From Orthonyx spaldingii (lineage: Eukaryota > Chordata > Aves > Passeriformes > Orthonychidae): a DNA stretch of 64,000 bases. The stretch is from the NCBI GenBank assembly GCA_013397795.1, contig VZTJ01003534.1, positions 604,135 through 668,134 of the forward strand, read 5' to 3'. Positions 23,001-35,107 of this stretch are shown here, one piece after another (the first letter of the stretch is position 1; every line of letters begins with the position of its first letter). The position numbers were made by a program, and so were the translations under genes. Below the pieces are notes generated by a model. It worked only from the letters and a program-made list of their open reading frames with translations. It was not told the origin of the DNA and made no database searches.

Positions 23001-26000
23001 GAATGGCAGTAAATTTTTTAAAAGTGTTCCCTGTAGCCCTATGGGAATGAAAGACGGATCTGGAATTGTGTCATGACCGTGCTGTTCATCACAGATGCTT
23101 TTTTTTCTCTGCAAACATGTAGATTTTGGAACATGTTCTGATCAGCCACTGCTCTGAATACAAGTTCCATTGTCAGCATGAAGTATCTTGGAGCATCCCC
23201 TCTGCCTTCCATCTCTATCCTTTCCTTCTTCCCTGCCCTCTGCTTCTTCCCTTGCTTTTTCAAGTCTCCCGACGTAATTTCCGCACCTTCATCAAGCACT
23301 TAATTTTTGTTCCTACATTTTGTCATCCATTGACTGGCTTTCCTGGCTGTCAGCACATTCTGAGGAGCAGGGAGGCTTTCCCAAAGGAGCTCTAACACTA
23401 ATGAGTAAGGAAGCTTCTGATGTTTTAAAGATTATGGGGGGATGCAAGACAGCACAAGAGCTGGATTTAATAATCTTTCCATATCTGTGCCTCAGTTTCC
23501 CTCTCAAAATTTTGATAGTAATACTGAATTCCTTGTCCAGGCTGGTGAATGGGTTAATTCATTGCTGATTCACAAAGAGCTTATAGATTTGAAAGGGGAA
23601 GAGCTGTATGAGCCATCTCGTTGTCTATAAAAGGCAGTGAATCAGAACGTTCTAGAAGCCAGCTTTGTGCCCTGCCGTAGCTTCCTGAGTGTTCCCTGTG
23701 TTTGTGGAATGAGTTGGAGTTACTTTCCAGTGGGGACGTGGATGAGTTGTAATGGGAAGGAGGGAAAGAAAAGATACAGTAATTGCCCCAAAAGAAAAAC
23801 TATTGTCCAAAGCTGGCTCCTCTGACAGCAGCATTTGTTTTAACTTCCCCAAGGGACACGGTCATTATATTTGTATCATACTTCACTCCCCAGTTCATCC
23901 TTGCTGGAGTGAGCAGCAGGATGGAACCTGCATTAGCTGGGTCTTGTCAAAACACAGAAATCCAGTGTGCCTTACAGGAAAGGGATAAACCTTGCTTTTT
24001 TTCCAGCCAGGAGATTTAGATAGTGTATTTTTAAACATGAAACTCTATCCCTTCTTCATCCCATCCCTCATTCCACCCTCAGTGAGGAAGGGGGAAGTAG
24101 GTAATGTGTCTGATGCAATTTTATCATTTTAATTTTCTATGCACAGAAAGTCACGGATCTCTTGGGTTTATTTTGTCTCAGAGAGCTTCATTTATCCCAG
24201 AGTCAGCTACTGCAGCAAACAAAAATAAGGAGTGCAAAATCATCACTTTGTGGTACAATTAATTAGGAAAAAATAACTGAAAAAGTAGAGAAAGAAAAAA
24301 AGAAGTAAAACTAAAGAATTCAGCAAAATTGTCGGAAGCCAGACATTCTCTTTCTGGCACATTTCTCAGACGTGTTTTGTATCACTTTTAGTTTTTATAA
24401 TACATTGTGGTAATAAAGCAACTGCTGTAATGATTTGTAATTGATAATAAATACAATTATTTATACTGAAGTTTGTTCAGGTGTCATTGTTTATGAAAAG
24501 ATTCTTGATTTGGCAGCATAGCATGATGAGGATTAGAATAAATGGGTATGGCACAGCTTATTAAAAACTTAAATAGTTTGATTAAACATAACACGAAATC
24601 AAAGTGTTTCAGTTTTCAATTTGCTAAAATTCAGAATCAGGTAAGAAACTGAGAAAATTCTGTCGGAACTTCGAATCATAAATCATCTTCATTCCATAAT
24701 TTCCTTTGGAATTTCTCCCTAGCTCTGGGAAATGGGAACCTGGGTGAGTTTTTGCCTTGGCATTGCTCTCTTGCTGTCACCGAGCGCAGCCATCTGCTGC
24801 TGTCTCTTCAAGGTTGGGTTATCCTGTAATTTGTGGATTCTCTCTCGCTCTCAATTAGCATTCCATCCATGTTATGTGAAGGGAATAGTGGAAAACAATT
24901 GCTTGTATAAATATCATGGGGGGGAAATGGTCATTTTGAAAGAAATTAGGTCTTGTGAACAGAAAGGAAATACTAAGTTGGTTTCCTCATGCTTACAGCA
25001 TTTTGCTAAGACTCTGCTGTAGTCTTTGGAAGTGTAATTACATTTTCTTCATGATACAAGATTTTCTATTCATTTCCATCCATTTTCTATCCAAAACCAA
25101 CCAAACAAAACCTTCAGTTGAAGCCCACCTGGGCCAATGAGTAATTAAAATAAAGATAATTTGTTAATTAGCAAGTACAATCAGGTCATTACAGCATATT
25201 GTGGAAAAAGAAAAAGCCTGTGTTATCTTCTGGAATGTGTCGTGTGTCTGATGTCTGGAGACAGAGCAACTGAGGCAGAGAAGAAGAAAAAATAGTGTCC
25301 AAAACATCCATGATCATCATTTAGAAATTTAATTCTAAGCTCCCAGGCAGATCTGACTACTCTCCAATGACTCTTCAAATTTACACTCGATGCATTTTAG
25401 GTTTTAAATTATGTTGGCTTTGGGTTATGCAGGAGCTTTAGCTTTCAATTAAATATTTAAGCAGTGCAGTAGTGCTGGACTCATCTAAACTGGCCTTTGA
25501 CTTGGGACTGGATGTGCTGAATTTATAGGAGATCATTCAGTTCAGACAATTTAACTGGGTTTTACCACTGTTCAAAGGTGATATATTAGGTCTAGAAGGG
25601 TGGGTGGTTCTACCAAGTGAGCTCTGTCCCCAAAAATGTTAACCAAACCTTTATTAAATACAAAAAGGTAAAGGGTGGTCCCTTATATGGAGCTCAAAAA
25701 TGGTTTTGGCCTATAACACTAATTAAAATAGGGTTTTTTTCCTGTAATATTCTGTTCTTTATTGGATTTTTGCATCTTTGCATGTTGAAGAATGTGTCTT
25801 AGGTTTGTACCTTCACCTGAATGTTTTCTGAGAGGATCCCTTCATTCATTGATGTTGTGCTCATGTCAGATTTAGTTCACTGAATTCTTTTTTATCAGGC
25901 TGGTATCCTTTTAATTGTGTGGGTCTATGACTGAGTGCTTTATACATCCTTCAGTGCTGGACTTTTTCTGGTAATTCATTGCCTGAAAGTATTTCACCTG

Positions 26001-26961
26001 TTTCAACTACCCAGAACTTATCGCTGAGTCAGAGTATGAACAGAAAATGGAACCATTGGCATTTACAAAATCAATTATTCAGAGGTTTTGAGGATGATGT
26101 TGCATCCCAAATGAGACTCAAAGAAGCCTTGAGCATGTGAGTAGCTCTAAATTTGCCTCCTGTTGATCCTTTTCAGACTTTATGCAAATGTCACTATGGC
26201 AATGGCTTTTTAAAGGGAGATAGCCATTAAAAATGCCCTCAGATTAATGGGGGCAATACTTTAAAAACTATCCACTGTGCAAAATACTTGAACAAAACAT
26301 AAATCAAATCATGGTGTAAATTGTTGGGTGGCCAAAAGCACTCAGCTCTAGATCTGGTGATTTGAGCATCAAATACATTTGAAGTAAGTTAGGCCTCTCT
26401 TTCCTGCATCTGTGCAAGCTTTTAAGGGGGAAAAGAAGATTTCTGGGTCATGAATTTCATGCTGTGTTTCTGTCCTAGCAAAAGGCTGAGCAATTGTCCC
26501 TAAAAGGTTGTGACTGCACCTGTTGGTTTTATTTGACCTCCTCTCAGTAACTCTGTAAAACCGCCCCACTCGGCCCTTCTGTGTTCCATGGAAAACCCCA
26601 CCTCTGATTGATTTCCATGCTAATTCCCTTTTCCTGTCAGGTCTGACTTCAGAACCTGCTGCAGCCTCAGCTTTGCAGCAGGTGGGAGGTGGGAGCCCTG
26701 AGCTGTGCCTAACCCCAGCTCTAACTCCGAGCCCAGCTTGCACCGATGTGTCCCTGCATGCGGAGCCCTCCCGCCCCCGGGCTGTGCCCAGGGCAGAGCT
26801 GCTCCCCTGGCAGGGCCTCAGCTCCTCCAGGGCATCAGCAAGGGCTCCAAACAACGATTTTGGTCACTTTCTGCATAAATCTTAATGGCATGATATACAG
26901 TGTACTTGTTGGGAATTGAGTTCTCATCTAATTTCTGTGCATTTTTCCCCTTTCCGTGAAG
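20080..26961 (+). other. BCAS3: BCAS3 intron upstream of the cassette exon, 6.9 kb
   Basis: This runs from gtaagt at 20080 to the AG at 26960-26961. It contains no recognisable transposon. A GC-richer but CpG-poor stretch lies at about 26640-26830, shortly before the cassette exon, and the rest is AT-rich unique sequence. If the cassette is skipped, the intron extends to 33128. Confidence 0.88.
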
Positions 26962-27006
26962 ACCTTACCTGTTTGGAGCAGGATGTTTTTCCATAAAAGC
27001 TCCTTG
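26962..27006 (+). CDS. BCAS3: BCAS3 alternative 45-nt cassette exon
   Basis: A 45-nt block encodes PYLFGAGCFSIKAP plus two bases of a cysteine codon. The first base A completes GGA (Gly) after the preceding exon's GG. The last two bases TG make TGC (Cys) with the first base of the exon at 33129. The resulting 15 extra residues match the insert that separates the long (about 928-residue) from the short (about 913-residue) human BCAS3 isoforms, as I recall them. The acceptor is cccctttccgtgaag and the donor a strong gtgagt at 27007. Skipping gives GG+C (still Gly), so both forms stay in frame: RTG-KSKP without it and RTG-PYLF...APC-KSKP with it. A T-rich tract (27218-27247) lies about 210 bases downstream, a place where U-binding splicing factors can act (inference). 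Confidence 0.93.
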
Positions 27007-27217
27007 GTGAGTTCCCAGTTCAAACCCAGCATGCCTTTACTCCATTTGCTGTCGTCGCTGAAAGTAACTCTGTGCTTAGACTTTTTAATTTTGGATGAAT
27101 TTTTTGTTTTCATTTGTTTACCTGCATGGCTGATCCATAGGTTTCACCTACATAATTTCACTCTTAAACTATGGATTCGTGTTCACCATCAAGCATTGCA
27201 GGGAAATGAATTCACTT

Positions 27218-27247
27218 CTTTTTTTTCTTTTCTTTTTTTTTTTTTTT
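27218..27247 (+). repeat. T-rich tract
   Basis: Thirty bases are almost all T with two C interruptions, ending in a run of fifteen T. It lies in the intron about 210 bases downstream of the 45-nt cassette exon and becomes a U-rich tract in the pre-mRNA. Confidence 0.85.
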
Positions 27248-27545
27248 ACCTTTGAGAGTGCATTTAATTTTTAAGTAGCAGGGAAGTTGAAAAAATAAAT
27301 TATTTCTAAGTGGGCAGAAATGATTGCAATGTCTTTCCAAACAAGCCTCTTTCTTTTTTTCCTATATTGCTTCCTTTATTATTGTAGCACTAAGTTGCTT
27401 ACAGACAGAAAACATCGATGATGACCTCTGAAAAATAAGCCAGATTAGCAGTGAGTAGGCAGTAAAGTACTGCAGTGAGAGGTGAATGAGTAAAATGGGC
27501 ACTGAAAAAAAAAAGAAAAGCTGATTATTCTGGAGAAAAGAAAAT

Positions 27546-27598
27546 TACAGAATGGTCTGGGGTGAAAGGGACCTTCAAGCTCATCTCCTTCCAACCTG
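27546..27598 (-). repeat. CR1 LINE 3'-end fragment (antisense)
   Basis: The sequence TTACAGAATGGTCTGGGGTG, then AAAGGGACCTTCAAGCTCAT and CTCCTTCCAACC, is the reverse complement of an avian CR1 3' terminus. Only about 50 bases are recognisable. Both the tail repeat and the upstream body are gone. Confidence 0.78.
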
Positions 27599-28160
27599 GG
27601 AAAGAGTTCTGTTGAAATTGGGATATTTGAGATAAAAGGGGGTTTCACTATAATGTGAAAAATTGCAGCATATTAAAAGAAAAAAAGCAAATTTTCACAA
27701 GTTTTTGGTGTTGGAACTTGGTTTGGTATTTGGGCAGTGCTGCATCACCTCAGTTCACCACTTTGTAATGGGATTGGGCTTAGGTGCTGGAAGTTTTGGA
27801 TCATAAGAATGGAAGAAGTAGGAACATCTTAGAAAATTTTAAAACTTGCAGCTAGGAGTTTTTTGGGGGGTTGGATTTTTGGTTTTTGGGTTTTTTTGTG
27901 GGCTTGGGATGTTCTCTTTGTTTTTAATTTAGCTAAGGATATCTACTAATTACACCTATCAGTATCTGTTAGAATATTTGTACACAGCTCTTGGATTTGT
28001 TCTGGAAGTGGGCTCCACGTGTATCACTCTGGATGTCTCTATCAAAATATTGTCTTCAGGAAAAGAACTTGTGAAGAGCTTTGTAGGACACAGAATTCCT
28101 AGAGAAGGGCTCAGGAGGGGTTTGGGAGCTGTACCAGGAGAGGAAAAGGCCAAGGAAGGA

Positions 28161-28204
28161 GGGAAGGGAAGGGAAGGGAAGGGAAGGGAAGGGAAGGGAA
28201 GGGA
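28161..28204 (+). repeat. (GGGAA)8 microsatellite, G-quadruplex-competent
   Basis: Eight uninterrupted GGGAA units are followed by GGGA, giving nine GGG runs spaced by two A residues. It lies on the sense strand of BCAS3, so the pre-mRNA carries the same G runs. The flanks (28141-28160) are purine-rich imperfect versions of the same repeat. Confidence 0.97.
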
Positions 28205-28324
28205 TTAAATCATAGTTCAACCATCATAAAGTGATTTATAACGTGCCTTTAAAGACTGTTTTCTCTTGCCTTCATGCCCTGTCATAGCAAAATAAAGGTT
28301 TATATAGTTTCTTTCTAATAAGTT

Positions 28325-28366
28325 TTTTTTCCTGTTCTTTACATTTTTTTCCTGTTCTTTACATTT
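28325..28366 (+). repeat. Tandem duplication of about 20 bp
   Basis: The unit TTTTTTTCCTGTTCTTTACA occurs twice in direct succession within a T-rich intronic segment. It is a simple local duplication. Confidence 0.85.
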
Positions 28367-28520
28367 ATGTTTTAAATTTTATGGTTTTTTATATATCACA
28401 TGTTCTACTTTCCTACTAGAAGAAATGAATAATACAAAGAACACATTTCTGACTAATTTAATTAGCTAGTAGTACTGTAGGTCAGACACTTTGCCATATA
28501 AAAAGATTTAAATTCTTTTT

Positions 28521-28564
28521 NGGAAGGAAGGAAGGAAGGAAGGAAGGAAGGAAGGAAGGAAGGA
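28521..28564 (+). repeat. (GGAA)10 microsatellite preceded by an undetermined base
   Basis: Ten full GGAA units plus GGA follow directly after the only N in the window (28521), which itself follows a run of T. The true repeat length is uncertain because an ambiguous base at the edge of a microsatellite often marks a gap or an unresolved assembly join. Confidence 0.95.
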
Positions 28565-31500
28565 GACTTTGCCTTATTCCTGGCAAATTTCTAATTCCTG
28601 AAGTACCTCCCTAAGACCATTTCTAAATGTAGTTTATGGTGCACCAGAGTTTTGCCTGGTGGTGATCTAAGAAGGGCAAAGGCTCTGGAGAGGAGTTTTG
28701 GCAGTGGATTGTCTGAGCAGAGGCTGTGTGGGTCACCCCCTGCACGAAGCAGGAGACGTCGTCAGCCAGAAATGAGTTTGGATGGAAGCAAGATTAAAAG
28801 GCCGAGATTAAAGAGAGGAATCTATGAAATAGGCTCCAAAATTGTTGCCTGTCTTTCACAAGACTCTTTTGTGGTTTGTTTAATGCCAGTGCTAGCTCAA
28901 AAATATGGTCCTTACTAGTCTACAGAGAAATTAGGATAAAAAACACACTTTGGGTGGGGGAAGAAGTCATGTTGTTTCCATTAAGGTCTTAATGAGACCT
29001 AAAATTCTGTAAACAAAATGAATGTTGATTTGACAGCTAAGTGCCTGGTGAATAAAGGATCCTACCATTGCTTTTCGTGCTTTTTCTTGCTTTATTCATA
29101 ATCTGACAACTGGAAACATCTTTGTTTTCGTGTTTTAGGCACAATGATAAATGAATTAAAATTTCTGGACTTTGGGACAGATTTTTTTTGGTAATTTTAT
29201 GTGTAATTGCAAATTTCATGCAGTATTTTTCTTCTGATACTTTTGTTGCTGCTTTTTATCGTCAAGATGAAACTTTTTCCTTCAGCAATCATAGATGTTT
29301 CCATTTCAATGGGTTCAGTGTGGAGTAAGTGCTTTTGTTTTTATGAATCTCATATATTTGAAGCCTATTTGTTGGGAATATAAAATCAAAGCAATTCTCA
29401 GTCTTTGCAGACTGGAACTGTTTGACTATAAATATTTGAATATATAAGGCAGTTCCTTCATATCATATCTATGCAATTTATTTATTGTTTTAAAGTCATG
29501 TCACTTGTTTGACATTGAATTTAAAGATACATTTAAGAGCCAGAAGAGTTTTATAAGACATAAAGCTCTGGTTTTCAAAATATTTAAAAAGTATTAATTC
29601 TTACTAGTAAAATCATAATTAAAATGTAAACTAGTTAAAACATTGTAACTATTTAATATTTTTACAAAGAGCTAACACAGTGCATTTCCAGAGATTATGG
29701 CAGAGTTTGATGTGTTACAAAGTCAACAAATGGGAGCTCTGAGTAGTTTCAGTAGGTCTTAATCTGTTCTTACTGTGTTGGCAACATGAAAGAACTTGCA
29801 TGCTGAGCTCAGTCTCTTCATTGCTTCTTAAGCTCTGACAAAGTGATGTCTTAATTTTCTTCTGTAGTTTCCTCCCATCTCCTTTTGTGCCATTCCAGTA
29901 GAAAATGTCAGTGTATGTTTTTCATTGGCCTTGTCTGCATCTACATCTCAGTGCTTCTGCACTTAAAATAGAAATAATCCTCAAAAAATCTGTTAGAAAA
30001 TGTGACAATAATAATACAGATTTCCCCAGATACATTGTATTCCTGGTATAGATTTCTGCACAGATCCAATTGGGGTAAAACGACTGCTGTGTCTCACTGA
30101 ATTCCAGGTGTGGTTGCACTGTGGAGTAGATCCAGAGAGGAAGAAGTAAACTGCCTGTTCATCCTCCTGATGTCTTAAATACAGTGCTGTTCTTCCTGAT
30201 GTTTGAAAGAAATGAAGAGTGAAATTATAATGGGGAATGTTTTGGTCCCATTTGCTTCACTGTCTTGATTTTAGCGTTGACTCCAAAAATCTGAATTTTT
30301 TCCTGCATCCCTTCTCAAGAAAGCTATACAATCTTTTGGAAGTTACTATATTATGAAGATATTTTAAAATTATCTGTATTTGAAAGTGAGGCCAAATGTG
30401 CCTAAATTTCAGCTCTTGGAATAATTTATGAGGTACTGACAAGCCAAGAGCAAGGAAAGAGCAGGAGTTCATAGCAGAAACAAGTCATTCACCACCTACC
30501 TTCAACATTATTGTTTTGTTATCATTTATAAAGCTGAGAGGGTGTTTGCATCTGCAGAATAATGAGGATTTATAGTTTCCAAGTTGTTAAAATATCACAA
30601 TGACATGTAAAGATATTTTTCTAATGGCATTACTGTTGCTGAAAATAACTGGGCTTTGGAGGTTTGCTGAAGGAATGAAATTTGAGTTGGAACGTATCGA
30701 TGAAAACTCAGGAATCGAGTGAAATGATGGTGAAATGAAAGATTCCTCAGCTACAAGAAGGGTTTAGAATAGACTTGTTGACATCTCAGCAGTATTTTCA
30801 GAAATCTGTCCAAACCAATAAGATGCACAAGTCTTTTTTGTTTGTTTGCTTGTCTTTGTTTGCTAGCAGGGCTGAGTTTAACCACAGGAGTAATCGTGTT
30901 TTACAAGGTCTGCTCTTTCTGTCTACAAAACATCATCCTCGAAGGGAAAAGCTTTTGGCACTGAAACCAACACTTAAGTGCTTGCCTTGAAAGATGTACA
31001 TCCTAAAGACAAGATGTAAATAGAACTGAGCTCAGACCATTTCCTCTAAGGCTGTTTATAATTGTATTTGGTTGAACACAGGTCTGGGGACTCAGAGTGT
31101 GGAGAACTCTGGAAAAATGTGTTGGGTCCCAGGTTCACTTCTGCTTCGAGGCTTGAAGTCAGTTCTGTCTCTGTAGAAGTTTATTCCAGTTTGTAGCTGA
31201 GAATAGCATTTGCTTTCAAATTTTTTTTCCATTTAAAATTACTTGAATGACCTCAAAAATCATTTTAGTAACCTCAGATTGTGTTGAGTAAAAATTGAGA
31301 ATATTAAGAATATTAGGAGAGTATAGAAAGATTCTTTTGTTAAGAGGAGGTGAATGTGGCTGAGTCATGCCTGTGCTCCTGGTCTGCTTTGTAGTGATTG
31401 ATGGGTGACACTGTCCTGAACAATCTTCTGTATTAAACCAAATCATTTATTGATTGAAGTAAGCAACAAGGCTCTGACTCATGGATACATTTATATTTTC

Positions 31501-33128
31501 ATTTCTGAAGGAATATAAGTGTGTGGATACATGGAAAGTGAGAGCTAAAATAATTCTCAATATACAATTTGGTTACAAATACTCTTTCTGTGAGTGATGT
31601 TTATTTCAAAGTGAAAGAAATCTATTCTGATTTTTTCTGAGTAGCTAATAAACACTTGTTAGTTAACACAATCTCAATTGAAATATTCTAATATAGAGCG
31701 TGACGTGCCACTGCAGGCATGGCAATGCATTTATAGTCAGGAACTTTTTGGAACACAGATTTCTGACCCAGTCATCTGTAGCTGTAGGTTTAACAGCTGG
31801 ATATTAAGTGCTTTGTGGTGGTTCAATACCAGAGTTACTGACTATAAATTGCAACTGCTCTTTTGGGACATTCCAGCTTCTCCCACATCGTCGAGAGCTT
31901 CCGCTCTGATCCAAGTCCATGGAAGTTTGTCTGAATCTTTCCCTGGACTCTGGTCACTGTGATGGAATTCCTTTGGAAAGAGTTTTTTTGTTTTAATTTC
32001 TAATTGATATGTGTGACCATAGGCTTGCCATGTATATGATCTGTTAGTATAAATTAAATATCATTATAACTGCACAGTGTTTTAATTGACTTCTGCTGTT
32101 TTAAAATATTCTTCTAGTGCTGAATCCCATTGTAACACTTGCACTCCTTTGTTTGCACACACATACTTCTCAGAATTGGAGATTGTTATGTAAAAACCAG
32201 GTTAGTGGGATGGTCTAACCACAGGCTGAAATTGTGTGGAACAAGAAATTAGTAGAAGAAAAAAGGAAAGGAGGGAGAGGTAGCAAAAGAAGGGAGCAGT
32301 GAAATAGAGTAGAGAGAGAAATAGAAAATAATTCAATTAAAAGGACTAGAACAAGGGGAACATGAAGGAAGAGGAATCCTGAGTGGATTTCTCAAACAGC
32401 TTTTCTCTTAAGGAAAGGGTGAAATCCTGATTTAATGAATTGAGACATGGACAATGCTCTGACTGTAGTTTTGAGTTTCTGCAGAGCAGAATCTTAAATA
32501 TCTGCAGGTCCCTCCCTGTGAGGAGAAACACCCCGGGATGTCTCAGTAAACCCCCTGACACCCCCTGATCTGCTCCGTGCACTTGGTGGGGTCAGGGCAG
32601 AGTCTCTTAACCTGCTTTTCCATGATAGAACCCCTGATGTGATCTAACACGTGGCTCATGAGTGTGTGCATCGCTCCCCTCTCCCTGCACCCTCTGCATG
32701 TCCTTCCCTGTGTCACACACGTCCCCTGGCTGTTCCTGACTTCCTTGGGAAAAGGCAAGGAAATACTGACCACCTGGAATGACTGACCCGGAATCTGGAT
32801 TTTCATTCCCAAGGGATTTAGGATTTCTTTGTATTCACTTCAGAAGTTGTTTCTAATAATTGCAAATATTCAATATTGGGTCTTTTAAACAAGTCAGTTC
32901 TCCATTATGAGCCAGTGGTGTTCTTCAAATTAATGAGTTCAGTATTCCAGGGGAATTTGGGAATCTATTACTGGGAAACACTGAGCATCTGTAAATCCTG
33001 CTCGGCCTTATGGGAACTGCAGATATTCACCATTTCTTGAGTAATATCTTAAAACTGCTGTTAAGCAAGGGACATCTTCATTTTTTGAGAATTAACTTGC
33101 ATAATTCTATTTTGTTCTTTCTTTAAAG

Positions 33129-33253
33129 CAAATCCAAACCAGCTCCACAGATCTCACCCAGTAAATCTGTGGGAGGGGAGTTTTGTGTCGCTGCGGTCTT
33201 TGGATCTTCAAGGTCATGGTTTGCAAACAATTCCGGTCTCAAACGAGAAAAAG
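33129..33253 (+). CDS. BCAS3: BCAS3 exon: propeller strand region (GGEFCVAAVFGSSRSWFANN)
   Basis: The first base C closes the preceding Gly (or Cys, if the cassette is used) codon. The frame then reads KSKPAPQISPSKSVGGEFCV, AAVFGSSRSWFANNSGLKRE and K, ending with the G that begins an Asp codon. A Ser/Pro linker is followed by the beta-strand motif EFCVAAVFGSSRSWF, a highly conserved BCAS3 segment that would form part of the last propeller blade. The length is 125 nt, not a multiple of three. The acceptor tttctttaaag is ordinary. The donor AAG|gttggt departs from the consensus at intron positions +3 to +5, so it should be a weak 5' splice site. The following intron is only 588 bases, which may favour intron-definition splicing. 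Confidence 0.97.
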
Positions 33254-33841
33254 GTTGGTATCTTACAGAATTAGGGCTTGCATTTTAACTGAAATTCTTT
33301 ATTTTCTCTTTTTGTGACAGGTTCTGAGCAATTGGTGCTTATTTGTGGGTTTTGTTCCTTAAATTCAGGGGCAGTGGAGATTTTTAGGAACATGCTTGGG
33401 GTGTTCCTGGTAGATAGGACAATTTACAAGAAATTTTCATAAGTGAAATAAAGAATTGATCTGTTACTATGATACAGTGACAGCAAACAAACTGTGGTAG
33501 TTCAGTTCAAAGGTACTGTGTGAAGTGGCATTGAAAGAATTGTGAGATAAAGGTGAAACACCTCTGCTAAAGCAAATATACAACATGTTTGGGAATGTGT
33601 GATCACCTGATCACACCTTGGTGAGAAAGTTGTTCCACTTTCTGTTTTATGAGATATTCATACAGTTGTGTGAGAATTGTGTGTTTTGTACAGTTTTCTC
33701 TGTGTCTCTCCACTTCTTTTAATTCACATTTTTGGCCGCAAGCGAGAGACTTAAATAAACACAGAGTCTGCTATTCCTGTAAACGCTTTTTCTGTTCCTG
33801 CTGTGCTGTTGCAATAAGGTTTTCTCTCTCCTTGCCCCCAG
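33254..33841 (+). other. BCAS3: BCAS3 short intron, 588 bp
   Basis: This runs from gttggt to ccttgccccca+g. It is the shortest intron in the window. No repeat or conserved element can be recognised. A pyrimidine-rich stretch fills the last 60 bases before the acceptor. Confidence 0.95.
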
Positions 33842-34007
33842 ACCAGTCCAAGCAGTTTGTGGTGGAGTCTCTGTACATCATCAGCTGCTACGGGAGCCTG
33901 GTGGAGCACGTGCTGGAGCCGCGGCCGCTCAGCACCGCGCCCAAGATCAGCGATGACACCCCCCTGGAGATGGTCACCTGCCCCAGGGCCAGCTGGACTT
34001 TGGTTAG
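33842..34007 (+). CDS. BCAS3: BCAS3 exon: start of the conserved C-terminal domain
   Basis: The first two bases AC complete GAC (Asp). The frame reads QSKQFVVESLYIISCYGSLV, EHVLEPRPLSTAPKISDDTP and LEMVTCPRASWTLV, and ends with AG of an Arg codon. I recognise this as BCAS3. The segment VVESLYIISCYGSLVEHVLEPRP is typical for the last propeller strand and the beginning of the BCAS3 domain. Third codon positions are strongly G/C-rich (for example CTG GTG GAG CAC GTG CTG GAG CCG), unlike the AT-rich flanking introns, as expected for a constrained exon. The acceptor is ccttgccccca+g and the donor gtacct at 34008. The length of 166 nt is not a multiple of three. Confidence 0.97.
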
Positions 34008-35107
34008 GTACCTCATTCCTGTGACTTCTCCTACCTTTCGTCCACAAAGTGCTCGTGATCTTTCTTTTTGAATGAGCTGCATGGTGATTTTCACTCATTT
34101 AAAGACTCCTGAAGTTTTCCATTGAAAGAGAGAAATTCTGTCAGTGTCCATGTGCCTAAATGGGAACTGAGCATTGAAATCCTTCTCTGCACGTGGAACT
34201 ACATGAACATGTCTATGAATCAACAGAGATCCTTATTAATTGGTGATTTTAAATGATCAGGTTGTAATTTTCTTTTTATGTAAAGACTAGAAACAATTAT
34301 TTTGGTAGTGTTGAAGTACAGAATTCTTCCATGAGACATGAGCAGTGTTCCCACAAGGAAGCATTGCAAGTTGTCCTGTGAGCAGCTGAAGGTACCATTT
34401 CTTAAGACAGTAGAAGAAATTATTCCTGACATGTGGAAGAAAGTAAAGAAAAATTGATGAGAAAGTGTTGTCAGTGCTTTTGACGTTTTAAAATATTTTT
34501 CTATCGATTTTTCTTGGCTCCTACATTCCTTAGTGCTGCTTATGGCTGGACTGGAGTGATCAATACTTGATTTACCAAGCTATTTAGGAATGGGCCACCC
34601 TAATTAAAATTACAACACAGACTTCGGGACCATTATTGTTGAAATGAGTAGGTTGTAATGGAATTGAAAATTCTAATTGGATCAATAATCCATAACTTTA
34701 CACAGCTTTATTTTCACAGTTTGTAAATGCTCAATGACTACAGGATGGGTGCAGTGGCATTTAACAGAACAAAAAAGTTCCCCAGTTTCTGTTGTGTGTT
34801 TATGTAACGTCAGCATGACATACAATGGTCCTAAACATATTTACCAACTTAATCTAAACCTTCTTCCTGGGGTTTTTTACGCAATCCCTGCTGCAGTCAA
34901 CAACCAAGTATTGTCTTTGCCTCACAATCTGCACGATTTGGCCCTGCTGCTCCACTGCCTGTGGTGGATTGCAGTGTTTGAACAAGCTAATTTAAATAAT
35001 TACAAACATTTTGTGAGCTTGTATAGATAATTGCATGTGATGACAGAAACACTGATTTACATTCTCTGTATTAGCTTAAATATTAATAGTCTTGTGTTTT
35101 ACCTCAG
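34008..35107 (+). other. BCAS3: BCAS3 intron, 1.1 kb
   Basis: This runs from gtacct at 34008 to gttttacctcag at 35107. The sequence is AT-rich and unique, with no repeat recognised. Confidence 0.95.

Larger units (their letters stand above)
27007..33128 (+). other. BCAS3: BCAS3 intron downstream of the cassette exon, 6.1 kb
   Basis: This runs from gtgagt at 27007 to tctttaaag at 33128. It contains a T-rich tract (27218-27247), a short antisense CR1 end (27546-27598), a (GGGAA)8 array (28161-28204), a 20-bp duplication (28325-28366), the window's only N (28521) and a (GGAA)10 array (28522-28564). The stretch 28600-33100 is AT-rich and shows nothing recognisable. Confidence 0.9.

Noticed and set aside
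24630..24650. Intronic CAG|GTAAGA that could be a zero-length recursive splice site
   Set aside because: There is no convincing pyrimidine tract before the AG, so it is unlikely to be used as a 3' splice site.
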